DNA from: Branchiostoma floridae
Taxonomy: Eukaryota; Chordata; Leptocardii; Amphioxiformes; Branchiostomatidae
DNA: 64,000 bases
Direction of reading: 5' to 3'
NCBI RefSeq assembly: GCF_000003815.2
Contig: NC_049989.1
Coordinates: forward strand, 4,497,141-4,561,140
Shown: positions 23,801 through 38,800 of the stretch, one piece after another
Layout: each line of letters opens with the position of its first letter
Numbering within the stretch: position 1 is the first letter of the stretch
The notes under the pieces: generated by a model
What the model was told of the DNA's origin: nothing
What the model saw: the letters and a program-made list of their open reading frames with translations, nothing else
Database searches by the model: none
Position numbers and translations under genes: made by a program

Positions 23801-26800
23801 TCATCACACAAACAGGTGTCGAAGTCCACACAAATTCCATGGTCTGAGCAGTTAGCAACGTTTCCGCATGTGGGCACCTTGCTACAGTCTTCACCTAGGT
23901 GGTATAGATGTTAGTGAATCAGAATTGTGCTTTGACAGAGGCCCGGAATATAAATTCAATGCCAGGAACACCTTGACCTGATTAAATCGCTCATCTGCCA
24001 GCCCCTAATGCCTTAAATTGCTAGAGGCAGAAGGGCCAGTCACAGCCCTGGACAGAAGAGTTTGCATTACACAGACTTGGTAGACATCTGTTAGGCAAAA
24101 TCCTAATACATTACCCGGTATTCAAGATGCCAGCATGTTTGACTTACCGATGTAGCCTGGTTTACAGCTGCAGACATCTGTCGCTATGCAGATCCCATGA
24201 TCTATGCTGGTGCAGTTTTGTACAGCATAACATGTCGCTACATGATTGACATGATAGAAAAAATTAGAAATATGTGTCATCACTTGTTTATGTTCATATA
24301 TTTTCTGACAATAGATTAAGACAGCAAGAAAAGATGTCAGGACCATCTGAAGGGGTCAGAAATGTCTGACTTGCTGACAATAATACTGTTCCCACGGAAA
24401 AACAAGTATTTTTGGACCTAATACATTTTAGCACCAAGTGTTCCTCAATAGAAATGTATCAACAATATGCCATAAATCAAATTTGAATGACTAGTATTGT
24501 GTACAAATAAAGTATGATAGCACCCTTTCCATGAACAAAATGTTCTAAGCGGTAATATAAATAATAAGCACCATCCAGAGGATAATCAGATATTACCTTG
24601 TTGGTCACAGGCTGCTCCCTCCCATCCGGGCTCACACCTACAGAACCCCAGCTCACACCTGCCGTGATCCTCGGAGCAGTCTGTGCAGTTTCCAAGGTTA
24701 CAGTCTTCACCAGACCAGCCCGTTATGCAGTCACAGGTTCCGTTTACACAGCGACCCCTACCGGAACACTGGTTTGGGCAACCTGTGATAGTATGAATGG
24801 GCCGATAAGTTTTCAGGAGAAAAAGTTGGCCTTCTACTACAAATACTACAATGGGAATATGGACAAACAATATTATCGGACACTTGAAATTTCAGCACCA
24901 GTACTAAAGTGGAATACAGTAAAGCCAAAGTTATGCCTTTGAAAACTTCCTGTTCAGTAAATGTTGTGTCGTTGGTGATTGACACGTCAAAGATGCATTC
25001 ATTCAAAAGAGTGCCAGTCAATCCGAGGGCGATGCACATCTCTTCAGCTTTCTGAAACATAGATTACACAAAGAATGTGTACGTAGAGTATTGCCTTCTG
25101 TACTCTATGAACCTCATGTATTTCATAATCATGCATGTTATACATATGCATGCATCTTCTTATATACCAATTTTGATAGCTTAAAGGAAATACAATAGAC
25201 TGTTGAAGATAACAGTGTTCAAATTTTTCGGTGGCATTAGAAACAACATTTGTCAGTAGAAGTAACCAAACGTACTTCCTTTTGCTCTTGTGTCAGGCCA
25301 TCTATGCCCACAGAAGGGCGGTGTGCCGGGTCAGAATAAGCAGAATCCATGACATCATCAGGATGGAAATTCGAAGAGTTCCAGGACCAGGACCCGATCA
25401 GACCGGAGCCGTGGTGGGTGTTGTTGATTCGCCCTAGAAAATCAACAAGTAACATTCTGATCTGATATGTATGCAATGTTGGCATTTTTGCAACAGAAGC
25501 ATTTTTTGCTCTGTGTGAAATATTCTACCCTTGGAGCGTAACGTTCATACATGTAGCTCTGCGCCGGCATTCTGGAGTACAAGTATTATTAGTTTCACTG
25601 CATGATCTATTACTTACAGGTTTCAGCAAATACAGAAGAGTCGTTGTAGACTGCACCGTCTGGACCAGTGAAGTCATTGGCATCATCGTCATCCATGAGC
25701 CCACACAGCCCCTCCGTGTTACCCTTGAACGTGGCAGTGGGGCTGAACAGAATGTTCACAAACTGCCGGCCCATCTTTGGTGAGTACCGAACATCAAATG
25801 ACACAGTTGCTCCTGGTTGTTTGGTTAGAGGACAAAGAGGCAACCATGATTTTTAAAAATCAAATTTGCGTTTGTTTGTATGTACTGACAGACAACCATC
25901 ATCTCTAAATCATCAGCTGGGACATCATCGATAAAAAGAGAAATGGCATTAGATAGACCATCAGAGACTACGTCCACTTTCCAAATGAATCTAGATCATT
26001 GAGAACAGGACATTTTTGTCACCTTTTCATAGGGTACACTACTTTGCAAAACTTTACCTGAAGCAAACGTAACAGATATGATGATAACAGCCCCTGACTC
26101 CGTAGCATTTGTAGATGGTTTCTGGGCGAGCAGATGTATTGTCCCATTGTTCAGAAGATATTTCTCTCCAACAGAAAGTTGGTGCAGTTCACCGTCAATC
26201 CTGTAGTGGTCAAACCATAAAAACATTAAACGTCTAACCCCTGGAAGGCAGGGAACAACGGACGCTAAACCGGATAGTGAGTGAGTGTGAGTGGGTTGAA
26301 AGAGTTGCTACTTTCAATCGTAACATAATGACATTGTTTTTGTTATGTTCTCGTGTACTTTGAAACTTCAAACATGGATGTGTTAATCAATTGTCACTAT
26401 GAAGTAATTAGAGAAAGTATATAACTACGTGTACCTAATATTTGGAACATTTTCCGTTGCATTCGGTACTGCCATCAGAGTGACAACGCTGTGCCCAGCC
26501 TTGACTGCAATCCCTCCAATCAGAGAAGCACTTTCGTACGCGTACATTCGAGTTTGAACGCCGAAGTCGTTGGACACGCTTTTGCAGTCCCAGAACTCAC
26601 CAATGCCATGGTAGTCGTATGATATCCCTAACATGCAATGCAATGTAGAGAATCAAAAGACAGCACTTGTGTATGCATAGCACAAATATCTTTATCTGAA
26701 TGGAATTCCTGTACTTAGTTTTTCTTTATGCAACAGAGAAACACATGCTTTTGACACAGTTACCATCTAATGTCTGAAGATGAGGGTCCCCTCCAATGGG

Positions 26801-29800
26801 ACGAGGACGGCGTAGCTCGCAACAGTCGCCGAACCACTGACGCGAGCAGACACAATATGACGGACAGCTGTCTGTTGATGTGGTGCATCGGCCGTTCCCG
26901 GAGCAGCCTGCAAATATCATATATCACCAAACATTCTCACGATGGATAGAAAAAACAATTTGAAAGTCCTAATGTTGTTTCTACCAAAGATTCAAAACAA
27001 TGCATCTGAAATTTTGACTGATGACTGTACCTTGACATGGCCTGCAGTCTGGCTGTCTGCAGTCTGGCCCCATCCTCCCCACCACACATGTAGGTGGGAT
27101 CCCGCACTCTGTCTTCTGTGGGCACTTACAGACGCAGTCTTGCCACACAGGTTCCTCGTCATTCTCACAGTCAGGACAGCTACATAAGGTTGATAAAGAC
27201 ATGGCAAACATGTGAAGACATAGCAATATGACAATGAACACCATCCTAGGTCCATTTTAGTTTGTAGGTGTCGTCCTCTGTTTGATAAAAGAATAATGCA
27301 TTATCATACATTGTGCCGCATTTGTCTTAATCAATTGAAATTCTGATGTTTTGACAAGATATACTAAAGATAATTCCTGGACACTTATTATATTAATTAC
27401 GCTAATGTCAGACAAGGAGGTACCAAACCTGTCAGAACAGATGCAGCCTTGAGGACCGAGAACCGACTCGTGGCAGTTGTTACATGTGCACCTACACGGA
27501 CAGGTACCATCACTCATCTTTACATCCCTGCTACCATCGGCGCAGGTGCAGGAACACTGAAACAAAATTGTGAAGTGTCAGCTACTACTGTCATGTACCA
27601 AACATTCATGATTCTAAAAGAAAGCAAAATTCAACTGAACACTGAGCTAATTATACAGCTTACGTCACATTTTCCAGTGCTGGTCAGTTCCGATGGGCTG
27701 TTGTCAGGACATAGACATGGGCAGTGTAGATGTCCCTGACTATTGACCGTTTCGAACTCTCCATCGGGGCACACATTACAGTTGCATCCGTCACCAGAAA
27801 TGTCTGGGTGCTGTTTGGAAGAAATAATACAAATTATGAGTAATTCATTTTCCCCCAAAGTCATGGAAGATCATTGCTCCAACATAGGAATTGGTATTCG
27901 TTTATTTATCAAAATGGACTCATCATTCATATGCTATGTACTTATAGGAGAAAAATATTGGCCACTAGTAGAAAGCTTCATACCGTGAAGCTTATATTCC
28001 TACTTGTACAGTTACAAGGGCACATGCAGAAATCCTCGATAGTTGGGTGTGGCGTCCCAGTTGCTCCATCTGGGCATGAACATGAGTCCGCACAAATACT
28101 TGATGGCTGTGCTGTACAATCTCTGAAATATAATAGAGATTGTCAAATAAATATGCATTTCTCGGAGCTATACAAAGTGTCTTTACATTGACAATGATCA
28201 ATTGCAGAAACCTAATGTGTAAGATATTCTCTTGATACTGAAACAAAATGGTTTTGTACCTTCAGATAACAACTAAGGTAGCCTGCAGTATGTTGGCCTG
28301 ACATAGTGACACACGAGGAAGCTAACACGCCCTAAGACTTTATTTACACAGTGTAAATAAAGTCTTAGGGCGTGTTAGCTTCCTCGTGTTATGGACCCAT
28401 TCAACGAGAGTCACTTATCAAATATGCATCCGAAATGTCTTAACAGTTTCAATACACTCATTATAGACAGATGGTGCAAATATAAAGTAAGATATGATTT
28501 CTAACCGATCGGAATCCATCCACTCCTCGCGTCTCCATATCTGATCCTGATAGTAATCGTTGTTTCCTGCTATTACGTTGAATGCCCCTTTCAGATAGCC
28601 CAACGATGAGGCGACCCCAACGTGCTGTGGTCTGTCTGAATATGGGCATTCGGTGGAACATGACTGGGCTGATACACGCAGGAGAGCTTCTGATTGAATG
28701 GATGTTGTGATAAAGTATCCAAAACCGTCCTCTTCATCAGATATATCTGGGAACAGACATAGACGATTGGAAAACATTTTTAGAAGACTGATTCACATAC
28801 TCGCATTGAGGAAATAGCAGTTATAGTATGATTCACAAGCATTCTTCATAGGTAAGTTGACACTTGAAAATTTAGAAGTCGGTTTACCTAATGGTATCGT
28901 CCATTCATCCTTGCCACTTTCTCCAGATGTTGGAAACTCGATGAAAAATGTTGGTTTCGCCTTTAGCTCCAATCTGATGAGATGGTCACTTTCAGTTGCA
29001 GTTCCAGAGAAAGACGATATCTCGATATCTGCACTGTTCTTTAATTGAAAGAGAGGACTCAACTTTGTCAACTCATATTGCTTGGTAACAGTCTGAGAAC
29101 AAGATACCAATATAAAGAGTCGCTAAACATTATAGAGTAGTTCAACATTCTACGTTCTACATAAATATATCTGGGTCTAAAGTTTTGTACCAGCTACCTG
29201 TGACCATATACAATGTACAATTTTGAATGTTGTGAAACACTCACGGATTCGTTGTTCTGGACAAACTTGAACCGTTGGCTTCCTTCTTGTGGCTGCCAGC
29301 TTCCACCGCCGTCAATATCTGGCTTTTCCACGTTGGAGGCCATTTCTATGCTGCCTGGACCCTGACGTATGTATGGAGCAAATTACCAAAGGAGAGTTAG
29401 ATCTGAAGCAGGTTTGCACTTCCAGGGGAAATGATAAACAACTTTACAACACAGACATACAATACTAAAGCTATGGAAAGGGGTGGCTGCCATGGTTTCT
29501 TGATATTCGACGTGTTTTCTTTACATTTTCAATGATTTTGTTTGAAATGATTTGTGTTATATTATACTGACTATTACAATGCAATTTCCATTAAATCTTA
29601 CCTACCTCGGCGTAGATTTGATACTCTGTAACAATGTCCGCCCATATTTTAGCAGGTATGCACAGTATCTCGTTTACACACAGGGAGGCGTAGCTTGGAG
29701 ACAATTCCGTCCGAAAAGCGCCTGTGGTATTTACCCCCCTAAGGGAACAAAACGTACAAATTACATTCAATACATATAAAACCGAATGAAAGGGAGAGAA

Positions 29801-32800
29801 AGAAAGAAAGAAAGTCAGCACTTTTCCTTAACTTCAAAAGCAATACATTTAATCATACTATGATGATACTGTAAGAATCACTATTCAGTAACGTTTTAAA
29901 CGTACCTAAAATGCGTTGCCAGTACTTCTTACCTCTCCGAAACGTCCAGGGAGCCTTCCAGTCCTACTTTTAGCTCTGCACCGACGAAAAAAGCTTCGGC
30001 CTTTTCAAGCGTAGGTGTTTGAGACTTTAACCTCGAAACTGCAAGCGAAAGCTTGATTCCACCTGAGAGCTCCCCACTTGTATATAGTTTGATACTATAA
30101 CTATCTGTGACGTTCTGTAAAATAAAGATTCATATTGTATTACGTGGTGTCACACTCGAACTGTGGCATGTTTAACAGCTGCAGTCCACATGTAGAACGA
30201 TCGATATCATTTTGCTCTTCCCATGTAATCTCCCTTTGAGTAGATCGTATCGGATCACATCACATAAGGGGTTTGTAATTTAGTATATGCTCTTTGTGGA
30301 TCATGAAGAGTTTCCACTTCCTATACTGATTTCGATACAGATTTCGTATCCAAAGATTCGTTTTTTTACTAGAGTCCATTCCGAGACACCATGAGGGTTT
30401 TTAGACAATAATTGTAATAAGTTGGAATCATTTTCAATAAAAGAATATCTAAGCTCCAACAATTATAATTTTTTCAAAAATATTAATATGGCATTTTGAA
30501 TCTATTTGAATTCCTTTGAATACTTTGGAAACATTTTGAAAGAGATCACACAAAAATCTCTTTATTTACAATAATTTTCAAACATGTGCAGGATTCTTTC
30601 ACTTTTAGAAATATTTACAAAAAATGGTAAACCTTGCCAAATGGTAGAATTAATTTATTGCCCCATAAAAGTTAGCCCCTTTTGTCTGCCTGGTATATTT
30701 TTAGATTTCACTGATGGGCACTGGTGGGTCCTTTGTGGTGGGCCATTGACATGACACCCAACCATACTTTGCAAGGATGTGTGAATTACTTTCTTCCTAC
30801 CCCACTGACCCAATATTACAAAAAATAGTAGAAAATGGTAAATAATGGCAAAATGCTGTTACCATTGTTTACAAACTGTTAGAAGTATTCTGTTCCACAT
30901 CATGAATATTTCAAAGGTTTTACAGACTGGGAAAAATATTTAGAAAGTTCAAATAGCATTAGAAATATTTCAAAAGTATAAAATCTCCTGGACATATAAT
31001 TGAAACCAACTGAAACCATTTGTAAATGATGACAGTTGCAACCCTCGCGGTGACTCGGAATCGACTCTAAGAATTTCACTTCAAATACTAAATCATTGAG
31101 CATTTGACGATAAACACTCCCTTGCTACAATAAGCGTCTATGGCGCGCAAACCCACACATCAAAAGCTACCTGCCTCGAAAAATCAAGACCATGGCATAT
31201 CCAGGACAAAAGACACAAACAACGCACGTTCTGCTGCAGTGCGGCCATTGACCTTCGTTTTTTCCACTTCTATCAACATACCATAAATCATTACAATCTA
31301 TGGAGAGATATGCCTGTCAGAGAGAGACCAAAAGCAATACTTTTTTTGTCATGGGAGTAATTACTGTAAAAGCAGTCATACCGAGAACTCATCTTCGATG
31401 ACGATGTCCAAACGCTGTCTAGGTGGAGATATGGTGATATCCTCACGTCGTCGTCGTCTTGTTGGTGCCATTGCCATTGCCAAGGTAGACCTGCTCAGGA
31501 TAGGCTCCACTTCCACTAACGTTTGCTCTAGAGCAGTGGTGATACTCAGAACCTAAACGATTTGCACACCGCTATTACCTTTTGAGATTACACGTATCAT
31601 CATGCTTGATATGGCATATAAGTCGACATAGTAATCATATAACATTGCCTCCTTCGCCGCCTTCCAACACGAGCGCATATGGGCCAGACCCTTCTGCCGC
31701 AAAGGTTGTGTAGCGGGATGTGGACACAACCTTCGCAACAAAAGAAGGTGGCCCATATGTTGAAAATCTCAAATCAACGAGAACCCAACCAACCAACTCC
31801 CCCCCCCCCTTCCCCAACAATATAATCTTTATTGCAAACTCATGCCCGAAAGCTGATTGCAAAAATACATGTATGAAAGTACAACGAACAATAACCGCCA
31901 GCGCTTGTGGAAGGCTAATCTCCAAGCAGATCTTCCTGTGGCAAATGGCAAGGAGTTTAGCCGGCAGAGGAGTTATTGGCAAATAACTCCTCTGCCGGCT
32001 AAACTACGTCCCATTTGCCACAGCAAGATCTGCTTGGAGATTAGTAGAAGGCTACATCTAACCCATGTACTCACTTTCGCCAGCAACCTGCCACTCCTTC
32101 TCCCCACCACGGCATCGCCAATCTCCAGGTCCACTTCCTGTCCGGCAGAGTCTACGATGAGCAGCCCGTGTGCCCCGTCCGGTCCGCCCGAACACGGCAG
32201 GGAGGCGGGAAGGGTTGTCCCGTCCGCTGTCCTCAGTTCCTCCCGGAAGCTTAAAAAAAATACATTGTCATCGCAGATCATCACACACAGCGTAGCTTAT
32301 TTGTCATAAAGGAGCTTATATGCTAGCAAGTGGAGACGAAGAATGATGTTTGAATTAAACATCCCAATTGAAGATTCACTGTGATATAAAATTGAGTTCA
32401 ACTCACGCAAACATTCTAAAGCAGTCCTGCAGCCGGGTCTGTATGAAAACTCCTTGAGGTGTCGTTGTTTGCTGGATAACCTGCTCCAATATTCCGTTGC
32501 TGTGGTTACTGACAATGACGTCACCAACTGATACTTGATCAGGGATGTCTCTCATCAGCAGGTGGTAGCTGCCTTCTCCTTCATTCGTAGCCCGGGCGCC
32601 AATGCACTTGTACACAGAGACATCTGGAGAGTTTGTTCCATAACGGTTTTGTCAGGTTTGAATCACATATATAACTGTTATACACACCTTACTTCTGACA
32701 GTCACTGTTGTGTATCATAAAAAGTAATATGCAAATTTCCAAAGGCAAGTACCGGATACAGCTGTAGACTGTATCTTGAGAATCAACATTGCTTGCATAC

Positions 32801-35800
32801 GCCAACACCCCACTACCACCTACCTATACAAGGTTTTTCCGTATTTAAGAGATGCTGAAAATTATGCATACGGGTATCGTGTATAAACAAACCATTTCTG
32901 TTTCTACACACCTTCCGTGATAACACGAACAGCGCTTCCATCCAGTGTCCCGTTTCCACTCAGCACCCTCTCCACCACAGACAGTTCAGGAACTCCCTCA
33001 TTCCTCTTCATGTCCACAGCCATCTCCAGCTGAACCTCCTGGCTGAAGTCACTGTAATCCAGCATGTCCTCCAGAGTGGCGGGGTGTGCTACTGTCACGG
33101 TGTAATCGCCTGTAGTAAAACGCAAGGCAAATGCCAGTTCTTTAGAATAGGTAACATCAATGTATTAGTTTAAAACCCCGTCCATTGAATATACGTACAA
33201 TATCATCTGTTATCATGAAAGAACATCTGTTTATGCATATTAGAACGAAGTTATGAATGAAGACTACATCTTACGTAACCAACACGTTGAAAGAAATCGG
33301 GACACACACCGAATTGCGTCCAAACCAAATTTGGTAAGTCGCTTTTAACGTGTTGATTAGTAATTAGTATGTAAAGTTTAACATTGATTCATAACATTGT
33401 CTTGGATAAGTGGCAGTGGCCATCGGTATACATAGATTTCCTCACCAGTCTTCGTCACTTGTTCCACCTTATGTAGTACACCGTTTGCCTGAGGACTGGA
33501 CAGCACCTGGCCGATCCGGATGTCCAGGTTCCCTTCATTCACAAACATGGTGGCTCCCCAGCTGGAGAAGCGGACAGGACACCGGTACAAGATGTTGTCG
33601 TCTGACGGGACGTACTTCACGTTGTGGCCGATCAGAATCTTCTCAATACGCGTGGTGTCGTTGTACAGTGGGTGGATGAAACCCTTAGGACACCGATCTT
33701 CATTCCACACGCTGCAATAGTCTTTGTCCTATTGCAATTGAATTGTTAAGTTTCGATTATTGGTCACTATGCATGCTATTTTGCTGTATAAAACAAATTG
33801 CATTCGAAGAGACCCAAATTTATACTCTATTGATATCGATTTGTGCAATGGCAGGACTGTTCTTTTCGACTAACTTGCTCAATTGTAAACTACATCATAA
33901 ATCTATATCACCGTTGGTGTAGAATAGTTTCGAAAAATAATATTTCATATGGACGAAAACCAATCCAAACGAATGATGAATACCACATGCCATCCTCCCA
34001 AAACTATTTCTACGCGATGTGTTCTGAGAAAGGATATGAGAGTGTTAGGAGAATATGGCTTATCAATCTCAAAGAATGTTTGTACAATAGAACCAACAGT
34101 GTAGATGACATGCTAGACCCAATATGCTAACTTATCATATGTGAGTAGTTGTTATAGACCTTACGAAAGTCGTTGTACTTTTGTCAATAAAGATGTCCCT
34201 TCGGCTGTCTTGACTACTCACCACGTCCTTGAAGCACCCTGCTATATCTTGACATCTTAGACAGGATTCCACGGTAGTTGTGGAGAGGGAAGGGTTACAT
34301 TGCCATTGCTCACAGTCCATGACCTGTGATGCAGTGATAGACATGTCAGTATAAACAGTTGCAAAATGTCAGGGCGACGAAGAACATATCAATGCAAGAT
34401 CTAGAAAAAAGCCAGAAATGCATGTAATTTATCTATTTGTTATTGTTTCTAAAGTCATCAAGAATGACGTGATAACACATTATGACATCTCCTCAGAGAA
34501 AATACCTCTATTTGGCTTGAGCATCGATCCCTTTTCCCCACAGTGAAACAGCTATGGTAGAACCACGATGTACATCCAGTTATGTCTGGTCCCTCGTACA
34601 GCCCGGATTCACAGCTTTGTCTTTTCTCGCACCATCCACAACCGACCGCACTTGTACAGGACTTGCAGCTGGTGAACCTGTTGCAGTAGCTGACTGTGCA
34701 TGCTCGCCCCTAGATGATGGAATTATGGAAGAGATACAAGAGGAATAAAGGGACTGAAGGACACAATCGGTATCATCTGAAAATGCGGCACAGTTGGGCA
34801 AATAGCTAGATTGCTGTTAAGAGGTAATAAATAATAAAGCCTGGAACGAAACGCTTGTTCTTGACAGGGTGTCATTTATATTTTGTTTCTACGAAAGTAT
34901 TTTGCTACTGAATAATGTCTATTCGTACCTGCCATCCATTCCTGCACCTGCAGATATTTGGCCCTACGCAGGTGCCAAACTCTCCACAGAAATTCCTGTC
35001 CTTACAGGTGAATGTAGAACAGTCCTCTCCCTCCCAGCCTCGTCCGCAGATGCAGGTTTGCCCTTCACAAAGTCCGTGGTGAGAGCAGGAGTTCAGGCAT
35101 TCATCAACTGTAAATACAAGAAAATCTTAAGTAGGATACGCCGCATTTGCTTAGGAATTTTACAACATTTTAGGTGTCACATTGAGTAAATAAAACCGAA
35201 GCATATGCATATAGCAACCTTACCAACAGGTTGCTTGCAGATGTAGGGGAAGAAAGAGTTGCAAGATTCGTCTTGAACAGCCTCACGGGATCCGGATTCT
35301 CGAAGATAAATTTGACAGTTCGCTGGTACGTTTTCCAGCTCCTGTAGACAAAAGATAGTACAAGTGGAAAAATTATACACTTAAGAAACCACCAATTACC
35401 CGCCATACAAGAGATTTAAATAAAAGAGTTGACGCTAATAAAAACTGGTCTGTGATTCGTGCTGTTTGTACATGTTGAAGGCAGAGAAATTGATTGTTGA
35501 AGAGATACCGGTAACAACCAGCTACTTCAGCAAGTTACCTGCTGTATTTGTTTGTCTATCCAGACCGGTATATCCGGCGCAAAGTGTACGTTTCGTGCGA
35601 TCAGCAAGGTGTCGATGAAGTTTCTCTCTAGCTCTGAACCAGCAAACCTCTTGGACAGCACCGAATACTGAGCCTAAGTAGGAAAGTGGACGAATAATCT
35701 CAGCTTTTAGCATTGCATGCGGTATGTCACCATGATATGCTAGAGGAATGTATGGCAAACATTTGACGTGCTAATATGAAAATGTTTGCAGCAGCCATAC

Positions 35801-38800
35801 TGAGTAAATATCTATAATATATTATTCTGCACACAACAGCTACATACGAATGACAATGAAGTTTACTCATGCCACACAAACCTGACAGGATTGCACAGAG
35901 CTGTCCCAAGACTGTGCTCCGCCCATGTACCTGTAACAGGCCCTGAACGTCTTGCTGTATGTCCATCCTAAACGGCAGGGACCTAAAAGACACGTAACAT
36001 AACAGATAACAACAACGGAACACGATACGTGATTTAGGTATATATGCCTTAGCCTACAGGCTAAAATGTTGACATTTTATGTGGACTGTTCATGAATATA
36101 TGAATTCTATACATGATACATGCTTGTTATAGGCCAGAGATTGGCCAACATGCCTGTTGACGGGGCTTTACAAATCAAGAATTTAGCTCGGCCGAGTTGT
36201 CAGCGAGGTCTAAATTACGAGGAGGTATGACCCTGNNNNNNNNNNNNNNNNNNNNNNNNNNNNNNNNNNNNNNNNNNNNNNNNNNNNNNNNNNNNNNNNN
36301 NNNNNNNNNNNNNNNNNNNNNNNNNNNNNNNNNNNCTGACACTCGGCCGAGCTAAATCTTGATTTGTAAACGGGGCTTAAAGGGGGCTTTACCGTCACTT
36401 TCCTAAACTTTTCAACTCAGTGCAACTCAATTTCACAGTGCAAATGAATGAGCTTACCATCAGTTATGCTCTCGTGTGCCCATGGTTGAAAGTGTACCTC
36501 TGCCCAGTACTGCCGGTCGTTCTTGTCTCTGATTCTTGAGGATATGTCAGACGCGGAGTTAAATCCCCACCAGTTCTGAGTAGCATTTACGGAGTAATTA
36601 TACCCGGTCCTGTCCGGCGTTGCCAGCTCAGCATCGTTCGCCGGGTTAGTGAGAACATTACCATGCAGTTGAACATCTCGTCCCGAGACAACAATGGTAT
36701 ACTTCTCCCCTGGAGTCAGTGCGATGTTGTCGTAGAATAGATTGTTCTCACAGATCTGTCGACTGTTTGTTCTGCTTCGTCCTTCCCAACTGACAACGTG
36801 GTGTCCCGAGTTGTTAAAGAAAACGTTGTTGTCCAATTGCCCATCAACATTCTCAAACTTCACTATACTTTCTGAGAAACCGACGTCATTGCTTGAGAAG
36901 ACGTTGCTGTCTACCAGTATGGGTTGCTGTGTCGTACTGTAGCTGTTTCCTGTCACCATTATTGCAGACTCGCCTGTGGTCCTGAAGAAATGGTTGTCTA
37001 GAACTGTTATATTTCCAGCTTTCTGGTTTGTAAGGTCGATTGATAGGCCTTTCATTAAGTTGTTAGCCATATAGTTGTTTCTTACACTGATAAAGGAGTC
37101 AGTCAGAACACTGCTGACCACAGCCTGCTCGTTATCACCAGTATGAGGTTGGTTACCCAGAAACATGTTGCGTTGGATGTCGAAGATTGTGCCGTTTGAT
37201 GCGGTGACGTTAATAACTGTCCCGACGGTATTCTCCACCATGCTGTCCTCGATAATGTACGTTCGATCTACAGCACCTGTCTCGTTATAGACCATGACCT
37301 CTCCAAAGATCTGGTCAGCCGCATTGTAATAAGATCTGAAGTATAGACTCATTGTCGTCTGGGATACAAACCGAATGTATGTTTTGCCGTTGTCCGATCG
37401 GGTGACCTGTCCAATTTGTTGCGTTTGTCTGTTGTCGGCATAGACCCGTAGACTCGAATAGGAATATTGAAACTGAACGAATGAGATAATGAGTTCAACC
37501 GTAATACCCTCACTTGCGTACAGATGTCTATTGCATGAAAGCCATGAATTGGTCCTTCCTGTCTCCATAAAGCACATGTTATTCTTGATATGGAGATCAG
37601 GCTCCTCTGCACATAGACTCATAATCGATCCATAATTATCCATACAAGTGTGTGGTGTGATTTCAAATGACCCTGATGTAAAGATACTGTCGGTGATGCG
37701 AATATTTGTTGATGTAATAACACCAGACCTGCCGAGGGAGACGCCCGCATATCCGTTACAACGAGAAATGTTCACACTCCTGATAGTTGTTGCTGATTTG
37801 CCTCCTCCTATCTGTATTCCAGTCCCCATACACTCTGATATTTCAATGTTAGAAATGTTTGTAGCACCCTGCGCTTCTTGGATGGATATAGCTGCGTGTG
37901 AACGCCCATGCAGATTGCCTGTGTTGCTGAAATTCACGTTTGTAAGGACCGCAGTGGTTGCAGAATTGGATGTAATTCCTCCCCACTTTTTGGTTTTACA
38001 TCTTAGTCGAGGCGACACCGGAGTGTTCATATTGCATCTTATTCCAACATCGTAAGTATGTGTGCAGCCCGAGTACGCATTACCAGGTGTGCCACTAAGG
38101 CAATTGAATATACTCATCTCATTCCCATTGCATTCTGGACTACTGCCGGACCAGCCAATCCATATAGTTCCCGATCCTTGTTCAAAGGAGTACGTTTTAT
38201 ACATTGTAGACGGTCCATACCCAAGCTCACGGCAAACAACATCTGCGTCTCTTGAGTCCCAGTGGAGCCTCCCACAGACAGTTCCCCATTCTCCGTTATA
38301 TAACACCTCCACACGGCCTTCCCAAGGGTACCGCCCTCCCACCAGCCGGACCTGGGGTTGGTGAATGGGCACGTCCAAGTCCGCAAGCTCAAAGAGGATC
38401 GGTTCTGTACTTGTTCCTTGGGCAACAAAAGAGCCAAGGTTTGATAAGCCAATACATGGGTACACCTTTATAGTAGTCCCCGGATCTATTGTAAGTGAGG
38501 CATTTGTCAATATAGTTAAATCCGCTTTGATAATGTAGGGACTCCCATCCTTTTGTAGATGCAGTGGATGGTACAGTCTGCCTCCGATATTGTCAGTTGT
38601 CATGGTAACATCCCGGCTGAAGGGATCAGCTGGTGGAGAGGATAAGTCAGGGCCTGTCAGGTACGGGAAGTAATCTACAGGTGCGCGGTCGTCCCAGTCG
38701 TCAAAGTCAGAAATCTTGTCTCGAATCTCAGTTTCAACGGTGGTCCCCCACCAGTTGTGACTTGCCCCGATAGTCCAATAAGGGGTGTCTGTGTGAATCC

